Below are positions 27,686 to 34,318 of a stretch of DNA of 64,000 bases, in pieces. The notes below the pieces were generated by a model that saw only the letters and a program-made list of their open reading frames with translations, was not told where the DNA came from and made no database searches. Numbering within the stretch: position 1 is the stretch's first letter; each line of letters starts with the position of its first letter. Source of the DNA: Bradyrhizobium sp. G127 (lineage in GTDB: Bacteria; Pseudomonadota; Alphaproteobacteria; Rhizobiales; Xanthobacteraceae); the NCBI RefSeq assembly GCF_021502575.1, contig NZ_JAKFGN010000001.1:372001-436000 (forward strand). The letters run 5' to 3'. The position numbers were made by a program, and so were the translations under genes.

Positions 27686-28218
27686 TCTCTGAGAAAGTTG
27701 TACTTGAACGTCACTCACACTCCGTTCTAGGTCCGGATGAGCTCGCGCTGATCGACCCGTCACTGCCGCCCGGCCGCGGCTGTCGGCCTACCGGAGACAA
27801 TCGGCTTATTTCGAAAGTATGGTGTCGATCAAGCGGACAGGCGCACAATGGCGTTAGTTGTCGGATGAATATGGCAACCGGAGCCGGCCATCACTAATGC
27901 TATGGTCGGATTTCTGACCTCGAATGGTCCTACGAGATCCTAACGGCTTGCATCCTGCCGCGGCTCATTGGCGGTCTGGCTCGCGAGATCGGTTCGAGCT
28001 GAAGCGGTCGGTACTCTGTGAGGCGCCAATAGGCTATTTCGTTGTCCGTGCACGCTTGGCGGAGTTATGGGCCGCCCTCGTCGCAGTACGCTTGGCCCCT
28101 CCCTCAAGGCGGCGTCGGGCGAGCACTGGCCCACCTTCAGCAGGCCGAGCCTCGACAGGCCGGGTGTGCCAAACTTGTTGGGGAAAGGGAAAACCACCAT
28201 CCTTGAACGGGGAGATGG
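27686..28218. other. Decayed intergenic region before tRNA-Arg
   Basis: This 533-base stretch contains no intact gene. One short frame near its left end resembles the N-terminus of an IS5-type transposase (listed separately). The rest shows only short frames interrupted by stops, consistent with degraded mobile DNA next to a tRNA gene. Confidence 0.5.
27736..27810 (+). pseudogene. Possible IS5-family transposase N-terminal remnant
   Basis: The frame reads DELALIDPSLPPGRGCRPTG and then DNRL. IS5-type transposases commonly begin with (D/E)xxWxLIxPLLPPxRRxGRPRTxDxR, and the resemblance covers about 24 residues. No further transposase domain or terminal inverted repeat was found around it. The match is short, so it may be chance. 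Confidence 0.25.
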
Positions 28219-28292
28219 CGCACCCGACACGATTCGAACGTGTGACCTTTGCCTTCGGAGGGCAACGCTCTATCCAGCTGAGCTACGGGTGC
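28219..28292 (-). tRNA. tRNA-Arg (anticodon CCG)
   Basis: On the minus strand the sequence folds as a full cloverleaf. The acceptor stem is GCACCCG/CGGGTGC, the D arm GCTC...GAGC, the anticodon arm TTGCC-CTCCGAA-GGCAA with anticodon CCG, the variable loop AGGTC, and the T arm ACACG-TTCGAAT-CGTGT. A discriminator G follows; CCA is not encoded. It reads the CGG arginine codon, frequent in this GC-rich genome. An inverted copy of 18 bases of its T-arm region lies about 100 bases away. Confidence 0.97.
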
Positions 28293-28388
28293 AGCGTCAT
28301 CCATTTAGCCGATTGGCCCCTGCGGGGCAACGGCTGGCAGGGGCTTTATAGGCTCTGGTGGAGTCCGCGTAGCCCTCTTTCAGGCGAC

Positions 28389-28406
28389 GGTCACACGTTC
28401 GAATCG
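28389..28406 (+). repeat. Inverted 18 bp copy of the tRNA-Arg T-arm region
   Basis: GGTCACACGTTCGAATCG on the plus strand is identical to the variable-loop/T-arm segment of the neighbouring minus-strand tRNA-Arg. No other tRNA arm is present next to it, so it is a fragment, not a second gene. Such fragments can be left by integrases that use tRNA 3' ends, although an integrated element would normally leave a direct, not inverted, copy. Confidence 0.6.
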
Positions 28407-28452
28407 CACCATCTGAGCCGATTGTCGGCACGGCGCGCCTGACTCGTTTCTG

Positions 28453-28803
28453 CTACTTCTCTTTCAGGCCCAGAATGAAGGCGATGACATCGGCCCGCTC
28501 CTGCGAAGTCAGAATCAGATTCGGCATTTGATGATGAGGGGTCAGCAACGCGACATTCAACGCGGTCGCCGACATGCCCTTGATGCCTGCGATATGGTTG
28601 AAATTCGGAGCCGCCGGATTCGGCGAGGCCTCACCGCGCGCCACGCCGTGACACGTGGAGCAGATTTTCTGGGTCAGGATTGCACCCTGAACCGGATCGC
28701 CGAACTCCTGGGTTTTTCCGGATGACTGCAGCGCCGCGAGGCTCACAATGATGCCAACCGTGAAGATCGAGGCTCTCACAGATGTTGTCTGAAGCTTGCT
28801 CAT
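28453..28803 (-). CDS. Small monohaem cytochrome c
   Basis: The 116-residue class I cytochrome c has an N-terminal export segment (ASIFTVGIIVSLAALQSSG). The haem-binding motif is CSTCH with C48, C51 and H52, and the likely axial methionine is M93 in HHQMPN. The C-terminal helix reads SQERADVIAFILGLKEK. It should be a periplasmic electron carrier. Its ATG overlaps the TGA of the upstream cytochrome gene by four bases, so both are translated together. The two proteins share layout and the (Q/K)MPN motif and look like a tandem duplication. The redox partner is not in the window. Confidence 0.9.
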   Translation of the reverse strand: MSKLQTTSVRASIFTVGIIVSLAALQSSGKTQEFGDPVQGAILTQKICSTCHGVARGEASPNPAAPNFNHIAGIKGMSATALNVALLTPHHQMPNLILTSQERADVIAFILGLKEK

Positions 28804-29189
28804 AGCTTCGACCGCTGCGGGAAGGAAGATCCTGGATTGTCCTTGCGATGCTTGCCTGCGAGGGATGCGATATACTCGGCGATGTTATCGATCTCCTGCC
28901 GGCTGAGCGAGAAATTCGGCATCTTGGGATGCTGGTCGAGCAGGAATGCCGCAACTTTTTCCGACTTGAAATTCGGCTGCTGGGCAATGGACAGGAATGA
29001 CGGAACGTCCGCATTTGCCTGAACCTGATCTGCCGCCACAAGATGACAGCTTGCACACCATCGGCGCCCGAGCTGTTCGCCTTTCTTCAAGTCAGCAGAC
29101 AATGCGATCGACGACGATCCTGCCATGACTGCAAACGCTATTCCAACCCGTCTCACGTAACTCCGACTCTTCATTTTTCTGATCATCAT
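28800..29189 (-). CDS. Small monohaem cytochrome c
   Basis: The 129-residue protein has a basic start followed by a signal segment (VGIAFAVMAGSSSIALSA). The haem motif is CASCH with C45, C48 and H49, and the axial Met is M90 in HPKMPNF, followed by SLSRQEIDNIAEYIASL. The VxxxLxxxI layout is that of soluble class I cytochromes. It precedes and overlaps its paralogue at 28453. Its start region overlaps the stop of a truncated upstream frame, so the pair may be the tail of a formerly longer operon. Possible roles are electron acceptor for a periplasmic dehydrogenase; no partner is identified. Confidence 0.9.
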   Translation of the reverse strand: MMIRKMKSRSYVRRVGIAFAVMAGSSSIALSADLKKGEQLGRRWCASCHLVAADQVQANADVPSFLSIAQQPNFKSEKVAAFLLDQHPKMPNFSLSRQEIDNIAEYIASLAGKHRKDNPGSSFPQRSKL

Positions 29190-29344
29190 GGGCCCATACC
29201 GACACGTGCGAACTCGTAAAGGCTGAGGTGCATTCCAGCTTCTACCGCCGCGAGGAGAGCGAACAGTGGATATGGATCAATGCGCGCTGCCTCGAGCAGA
29301 CTGCATGCTGCGAGGGTTTGCAGAAAAAGTCTATCTAAAAGGGA
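29186..29344 (-). pseudogene. Truncated 3' end of an unknown gene upstream of the cytochromes
   Basis: A minus-strand frame of 52 codons without any early start codon ends at a TGA that overlaps the cytochrome start. It reads LFLQTLAACSLLEAARIDPY and then PLFALLAAVEAGMHLSLYEF before ARVGMGP. The composition is protein-like and the stop/start overlap is the one seen in operons, but a stop at 29345-29347 cuts the frame upstream. I infer the C-terminal remnant of a gene that once belonged to the cytochrome operon. I do not recognise the family. Confidence 0.35.
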
Positions 29345-29419
29345 TCAGTGCGAACACATTTGACCTGAATGCGCTCGGGAGATGATTCTCGATCGCGGAG
29401 TTTTTCGGCAAGGCCGCTG

Positions 29420-30112
29420 TCAGAATTTTTCGATCCACGGTCGCACCTCGACCTCCAGCGACCACGCGTTCCGGGGCTGCCGCAATACATCGAGATAGGT
29501 CTGGGCAATGCCGTCGGGATCGAGCGTGTTGTCGGACCTATCGGGCCGGCTGGCGCTGCGCACCGCGCCGTCGATCACGAAGTGCGCGACGTGAATGCCT
29601 TTCGGTCCGAGTTCGCGGGCTGCGCTCTGCGCAAGGCCGCGCAGCGCGAACTTGCCCATCGCGAAGGCCGCCGAGAGCGGGAAGCCCTTGACGCCGGCGG
29701 TCGCACCCGTGAGCAGGATCGCGCCGCGTTCATGCGGCGTCATCCGGCGCGCGGCCTGCTGCGTCACCAGAAACGCGCCGAACGCGGAAATCTCCAGCGC
29801 ACGCCTGAGATTTTCCGGATCGATCTCCGCGATCGGTCCCGGCGCGCGGGCGCTGGCATTGTAGATAACGACGTCGGGCTCGCCGAGGTGCTTGTCGAAG
29901 TCGGCGAACAGCTGCTGCACGGCAGCGGGATTCGAAGCGTCCACTGCGAATGTTCTGACGCCGATATCGGCGGCGAGCGGCGCCAGCTTCTCGACGTTGC
30001 GCGCGGCCATCCCGACCGTGACTCCTGCCGCGCGGAGCTGCCGCGCCAGCGATGAACTGATGCCGGGACCCGCGCCGACAATGAGCGCTGTGTGAAAGGG
30101 GAAATCAGGCAT
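29420..30112 (-). CDS. SDR family oxidoreductase
   Basis: The 230-residue protein starts at the ATG at 30112, which has an ideal GGAGGTCAC leader. It begins HTALIVGAGPGISSSLARQLR, a Gly-rich nucleotide-binding loop of the GAGPGIS type, followed by YNASARAPGPIAEID. The usual YxxxK is replaced by a region reading AFAMGKFALRGLAQSAAREL, in which the catalytic Tyr position is Phe or Met. This loss of the canonical Tyr suggests altered or absent dehydrogenase activity, although such SDRs are widespread in rhizobia. Its function is unknown. It is transcribed alone. Confidence 0.85.
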   Translation of the reverse strand: MPDFPFHTALIVGAGPGISSSLARQLRAAGVTVGMAARNVEKLAPLAADIGVRTFAVDASNPAAVQQLFADFDKHLGEPDVVIYNASARAPGPIAEIDPENLRRALEISAFGAFLVTQQAARRMTPHERGAILLTGATAGVKGFPLSAAFAMGKFALRGLAQSAARELGPKGIHVAHFVIDGAVRSASRPDRSDNTLDPDGIAQTYLDVLRQPRNAWSLEVEVRPWIEKF

Positions 30113-30310
30113 GTGACCTCCGGCCATGGGTTTGTCCAGCAGCCGTGCATGGCGTTCGCCGTTGCATGACCGCGTTCAACCAGATGACCCTTCGGTTCGC
30201 GACAGGCAATGTTTTGCCGGCGAAGACCAGCCATGTCTTCGAAAGAAACAGATCTTTCGGAAAAACAAGCCTCGAAGCAAGACTGGTTCGCGTTGCGGGG
30301 GGAAGAGCCG

Positions 30311-30715
30311 TTACGCCGGCACGATGATCTTTCCGATCGGCCACAGCGCGATGCCGGCCAGTTTCAGATGCGCCCATGCGAACGGGATGCCGACAATGGT
30401 CGCCGCCAGCAGCACGGCTGTGACGACATGACCGAGCGCCAGCCACCAGCCCGCCAGCACCAGCCAGATCAGGTTGCCGATGAAGCCGAGCGGTCCGGTG
30501 CCGATGTCGGACTGCCCTGTTACTAGGTCGCGCGATACCGCCTTTTGGCCGAACGGAAACAATGTGTAGGCCGCGATGTTGAACGCAGCCCGCGCCCAGG
30601 GTAGGCCGATGATCGTGATCGCCATGATGATTGCAGCGACTACCCAGCCGGCAGCCATCCAGATGCCGCCGAGAAGAATCCAGAGAATATTCAGGAACAG
30701 GGAGACAGGAGACAT
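30311..30715 (-). CDS. YccF domain membrane protein
   Basis: From the ATG at 30715 this is a 134-residue protein with two YccF repeats: LFLNILWILLGGIWMAAGWVVAAIIMAITIIGLPWARAAFNIAAYTLFPFG and, after a polar loop, GFIGNLIWLVLAGWWLALGHVVTAVLLAATIVGIPFAWAHLKLAGIALWPIGK. The repeated (I/V)xG(L/I)P(W/F)AxxxxxxAxxxLxPxG motif is the YccF signature. About four transmembrane helices. It is an inner-membrane protein with no proven function. It has no operon partner nearby. Confidence 0.9.
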   Translation of the reverse strand: MSPVSLFLNILWILLGGIWMAAGWVVAAIIMAITIIGLPWARAAFNIAAYTLFPFGQKAVSRDLVTGQSDIGTGPLGFIGNLIWLVLAGWWLALGHVVTAVLLAATIVGIPFAWAHLKLAGIALWPIGKIIVPA

Positions 30716-30831
30716 CGTGGCTTCCGGTTTTCGATGAGCGTTGCCGCCCGACGCCACCAATATCGGATGCCTTGCGGCATTTGCCAATGCCGCATGCGCC
30801 ACGTCTTACTCTCACAAAGCGCCACTGGCAT

Positions 30832-32430
30832 TTACGCCAGCAGCTTCCTCAATTCCGCCTTCGCCACTTTTTCCAGCGTCGAACGCGGCATTTCATCCAC
30901 CAGCCGCACCTCGCGCGGCACCTTGAAGTCGGCCAGCGACTTTTTGCACGCCGCCAGAATGTCGTCCTGAAGCGTTGGCGCCGCGCCGCTGACGCCCCGC
31001 TGCGGAATGACGAACACCACCGGCACTTCGTCCAGCATCGGATGCTTCTTGGCGACCACAGCGGCTTCGCGCACGCCGGCCACCGTAATGACGACCTGCT
31101 CGATCTCGGACGCGGCGACGTTCTCGCCGCCGACCTTCAGCATGTCCTTGGCGCGGTCGCCGAAGCGGAGGAAACCGTTCTCCAGCAGTTTCACGCGGTC
31201 GCCGGTGATGAAATAACCCTGCGCGTCGAAGCTGTCGCGCGTGGCCGCCTCGTTGTGCAGGTATTCCTTGAACAGCGAGAGGCCGGGGATGCCGTGGATC
31301 AGCAGATCGCCGGTCTCGCCGGGAAGCGTCGCCACGCCGTTTTCGTCGACCACCCGGATTTGATATTCCGGCGCGGCACGGCCGATGGCGAGCGGGATAT
31401 TCGGCTGCGTCACCTCACCGACGATGCCGTGGGTGATGGTTTCGGTCATGCCCCACCAGCCGATGGTCTTGACGCCGAAATGCGCGTCGGTGGGCGGCTC
31501 GCAGATCGCGCTGCCCCACAGCCGGAAGTGATGCGCCTTCGGGCGCTCCCGCTCCATCAGCGCCTTGACGCAGAATTGCACCAGCGAGGTCCAGGTGCAG
31601 CGATGCGCCAAAGCCGTGCTCCAGAACCGGCTGGCCGAAAAGCGCGGCATGATCACCGCCGTGCCGCCGACCCATAGCGTCGCCAGCATCGAATAGGCCA
31701 GCGCGTTGGTATGAAACAGCGGCAGATAGACGAGATGAACGTCGTCGGCGCGCAGATCCTGATGCGCCGCGTTGACCTTCGCGCCCCATAGCGCGTTGGC
31801 GTGGGTCCACAGCACCGCCTTGGGCCGCGATGTGGTGCCGGACGTATATTGCACGCTGCACGAGGCGTAGGGATCGGCAGCGCGCTGCGGCCGGTCGGCG
31901 CTGTCGGCGAACAGGCTTTCGAACGCGTCGCTTTTCGGCGGCCTGCCCGATGCCGGCGCGGCGCCCGCGTCATGCGAGGTGACCGCAAGCCAGCGCAGGT
32001 TCTTGCAGTGTGCCGCGATCATCTCGGCATAGGCCGGCTGAGTGACGGCGGCGACTGCGCCGCAGTGATCGGCGAAATATTCCATTTCCGATGGTGCGGA
32101 GCGGGTGTTGGTGGTCACCGCGATGGCGCCGATCTCAACGCAGGCGAACCACGTCAGCAGCGCCTCGATGCAATTGTCGAGATGGATCAGCACGCATTCG
32201 CCCGGCTTGATGCCGCGCGCCTCGAGGCCTGCGGCGAGCGCGCCCGCGCGGTCGTAAAACTCGCCGTATGTCCACGGCCGCGACGGCGAATCGAACGGCG
32301 CCCAGATCAGAAAAGCGTGATCGCGCCGCGTCTGCGCGCGCAGCCGCAGCAGCCACGGCACGTCCAGTCCGGCGAAGGGGCCGACATGGCCCGGTGCGAG
32401 AGCGTCCCTCGGTGTAGTTTTGCTTGGCAT
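30832..32430 (-). CDS. AMP-binding acyl-CoA synthetase/ligase (CaiC-like)
   Basis: The 532-residue adenylate-forming enzyme starts at the ATG at 32430, with CGGGAG as ribosome-binding site. Motifs in order: P-loop-like QYTSGTTSRPKAVLWTHAN, WGMTETITHGIVGE, YFITGDRVKLLENGFLRFGDRAKDMLKVGGENVAASEIEQVV, and the C-terminal lysine in RSTLEKVAKAELRKLL. The sequence order and the N-terminal DVPWLLRLRAQTRRDHAFLIW place it with the crotonobetaine/carnitine-CoA ligase and related carboxylate-CoA ligases. It activates a carboxylic acid to its CoA ester using ATP; the substrate is unknown. No acyl-CoA dehydrogenase or hydratase is adjacent. Confidence 0.9.
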   Translation of the reverse strand: MPSKTTPRDALAPGHVGPFAGLDVPWLLRLRAQTRRDHAFLIWAPFDSPSRPWTYGEFYDRAGALAAGLEARGIKPGECVLIHLDNCIEALLTWFACVEIGAIAVTTNTRSAPSEMEYFADHCGAVAAVTQPAYAEMIAAHCKNLRWLAVTSHDAGAAPASGRPPKSDAFESLFADSADRPQRAADPYASCSVQYTSGTTSRPKAVLWTHANALWGAKVNAAHQDLRADDVHLVYLPLFHTNALAYSMLATLWVGGTAVIMPRFSASRFWSTALAHRCTWTSLVQFCVKALMERERPKAHHFRLWGSAICEPPTDAHFGVKTIGWWGMTETITHGIVGEVTQPNIPLAIGRAAPEYQIRVVDENGVATLPGETGDLLIHGIPGLSLFKEYLHNEAATRDSFDAQGYFITGDRVKLLENGFLRFGDRAKDMLKVGGENVAASEIEQVVITVAGVREAAVVAKKHPMLDEVPVVFVIPQRGVSGAAPTLQDDILAACKKSLADFKVPREVRLVDEMPRSTLEKVAKAELRKLLA

Positions 32431-32615
32431 GTTTTCTCCCGGTCCCGCTTTTTGATGCGGGTTCACGAGGGCGTTTATGGCAGGCGGCGCGGCGTCGAAC
32501 AATCCGGCTTCGCGGGCGTTGAGGGTGGCAGTTGCGCCATCCGGCAAACTCCTCTAACCGGACCAAAAGCACACGGGAAGCCGCACCTGCAACGGGGCTA
32601 TCAAGGAGCAATCGC

Positions 32616-32894
32616 ATGAAAAATCTCATTCTCCCGGCCCGGGCCGTCACGCTGGCGACCGCTGCCGCCGCGGTTTTCGCTCTCGGTGGCGCGGCTCCGG
32701 CCCAGGCCGATGCGCCGTTCTGCGTGGAGAATTACAGCCGCACCGGTCCCGGCCGGATGTGCAGCTTCTACACCTATGAGGCCTGCGTGGCCTACACCAG
32801 CGGCATCGGCGGCTCGTGCAGCGCCAATGCATGGTATCAGCCTTATGAGCCCGCGCCGCGCCGGCATCGCGCCCGCAGGCATCATCACGGCTGA
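32616..32894 (+). CDS. DUF3551 family secreted protein
   Basis: The 92-residue protein has an AAGGAGCAATCGC leader before the ATG at 32616 and a signal peptide (MKNLILPARAVTLATAAAAVF then ALGGAAPAQA). The mature part reads DAPFCVENYSRTGPGRMCSFYTYEACVAYTSGIGGSCSANAWY. It has the same cysteine pattern as the DUF3551 protein at 22592 and then a basic, histidine-rich tail (RRHRARRHHHG). Homologues are numerous in Bradyrhizobium; the role is unknown. The His-rich tail could bind metal, but that is speculation. A strong terminator follows. Confidence 0.85.
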   Translation: MKNLILPARAVTLATAAAAVFALGGAAPAQADAPFCVENYSRTGPGRMCSFYTYEACVAYTSGIGGSCSANAWYQPYEPAPRRHRARRHHHG

Positions 32895-32927
32895 TCGTTC
32901 CCGATCGACCGTGTCATAAGGCGGCAG

Positions 32928-32955
32928 CGGCGCGGATTTCCGCGCCGTTTTTGTT
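32928..32955 (+). terminator. Rho-independent terminator of the DUF3551 gene
   Basis: CGGCGCGG and CCGCGCCG form an 8 bp GC stem with a 4-base loop, followed by TTTTTGTTT. It lies 34 bases after the stop of the DUF3551 gene. Confidence 0.9.
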
Positions 32956-33044
32956 TGGCGCGGGGCCTGAACCCGTCTTGCTGCGCAGCCGTATTTTTGG
33001 AACGCTGCCCAATCGCCGCAAGGCGCACAAGAACGGCAGGCGTA

Positions 33045-34223
33045 ATGTTGGACGTTGCGATCGACAGAGGTGCGGCAGGCGGTGGCGGTAACGCCTTCTA
33101 CAGCGCTTTGCCGCCGTTTCGCGGCTTCGCCAACCTGATGGACCCCGCGCTCTACCGGCCGGTGCCGGAAGGCTGGCTGATCGGCGTCGCTGACATCGTG
33201 CAGTCGACCAGGGCGATTGCGGAGAATCGCTACAAGGCGGTGAACATGGCCGGTGCGGCGGTGATCGCCTCGGTGACCAACGCGCTCGACAACCGCGATT
33301 TCCCGTTTGCTTTCGGCGGCGACGGCGCGAGCTTTGCGGTCTCGCCGGAGGACGCCGACCGCGCGCGCGAGGCGCTCGCCGCCACCGCCACATGGGTGAA
33401 GGAGGATCTCGATCTGGTGCTGCGCGTGGCGCTGGTGCCGATCGAAAGCATCCGCGCGCAGGACCTCGACGTGCGGGTCGCGCGCTACGCGCCGTCGCCG
33501 CATGTATCCTATGCGATGTTTACCGGCGGTGGTCTGGCCTGGGCGGAAGCTGCGATGAAGCGCGGCGAATTTACCGTGCCGGTGGCGCCGCCCGGCGCGC
33601 ATCCCGATCTGACCGGACTGTCATGCCGGTTCTCCGAGATCCCGTCGGAGCGTGGCGTGATCCTGTCGGCCCTGATCGTGCCCGCATCGGCGGATGGCGC
33701 GGCATTCCGCAGTCTCATCGAAGACATCGTGACGCTGGTGGAAAAGAGCCCGGGCGCGGGACGTCCGGTCCCGGCCAAAGGCCCGCCATTGCGCTGGCCA
33801 ACCCCGGGCGCGGCCTATGAGGCGCTGGCACGGCGCGGCGGCGGGCCGCTGTTCGTCAGGCGTCTCGCCGTGCAGGCCATGACGCTGTTCATCTATGTCC
33901 TGTTTCGCTTCGGCATTTCCGCCGGAGGCTTCGTGCCGCACGTCTATATGAAGGAAGTGGTGGAAAATTCCGATTTCCGGAAATACGACGACGGCCTGCG
34001 CATGGTGCTTGACTGCAAACCTGAGCTGGCCGATGCGCTGGAGCACCGCCTTGTCACTGCGGCGGCGGCCGGCATCGCACGGTACGGCCTGCACCGTCAG
34101 GATGCGGCGATGATGACCTGTTTTACCCTGTCGGCCTCGCGGCCGGACCATTTCCACTTCGTCGACGGCGCCCGGGGTGGTTACGCCTCCGCCGCCACGG
34201 CGCTCAAGGCGGCGCTGAATTAA
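33045..34223 (+). CDS. DUF3095 protein with nucleotidyl-cyclase-like metal site
   Basis: The 392-residue soluble protein starts at the ATG at 33045; a longer in-frame reading adds only a Cys/Arg-rich stretch. I recognise the DUF3095 family (YSALPPFRGFANLMDPALYRPVPEGWLIGVADIVQST). Residues 46-95 read like a palm-domain cyclase. ADIVQST with D50 resembles the first metal-binding Asp of class III cyclases and GGDEF domains. GGDGA (91-95) with D93 resembles the GG(D/E) turn. D50 and D93 are 43 residues apart, the same distance as in the GGDEF domain encoded at 38027-40459. The C-terminal half (from about 250) is helical. It lies 95 bases upstream of a hybrid sensor kinase. Catalytic activity is inferred, not known. 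Confidence 0.8.
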   Translation: MLDVAIDRGAAGGGGNAFYSALPPFRGFANLMDPALYRPVPEGWLIGVADIVQSTRAIAENRYKAVNMAGAAVIASVTNALDNRDFPFAFGGDGASFAVSPEDADRAREALAATATWVKEDLDLVLRVALVPIESIRAQDLDVRVARYAPSPHVSYAMFTGGGLAWAEAAMKRGEFTVPVAPPGAHPDLTGLSCRFSEIPSERGVILSALIVPASADGAAFRSLIEDIVTLVEKSPGAGRPVPAKGPPLRWPTPGAAYEALARRGGGPLFVRRLAVQAMTLFIYVLFRFGISAGGFVPHVYMKEVVENSDFRKYDDGLRMVLDCKPELADALEHRLVTAAAAGIARYGLHRQDAAMMTCFTLSASRPDHFHFVDGARGGYASAATALKAALN

Positions 34224-34318
34224 GGCCTTTAAAATGAAGTCTTTAACTAAGGTTTTCGAATCGGTCGGAACCTTTTCCAGCCATTGGCGTTTGGCCCTGT
34301 TGACGGGAGAGGCACCTG

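Noticed and set aside
28067-28351. Plus-strand reading frame containing [21 protein letters not shown]
   Set aside because: This peptide is simply the antisense of the tRNA-Arg gene read as protein, a known annotation artefact.
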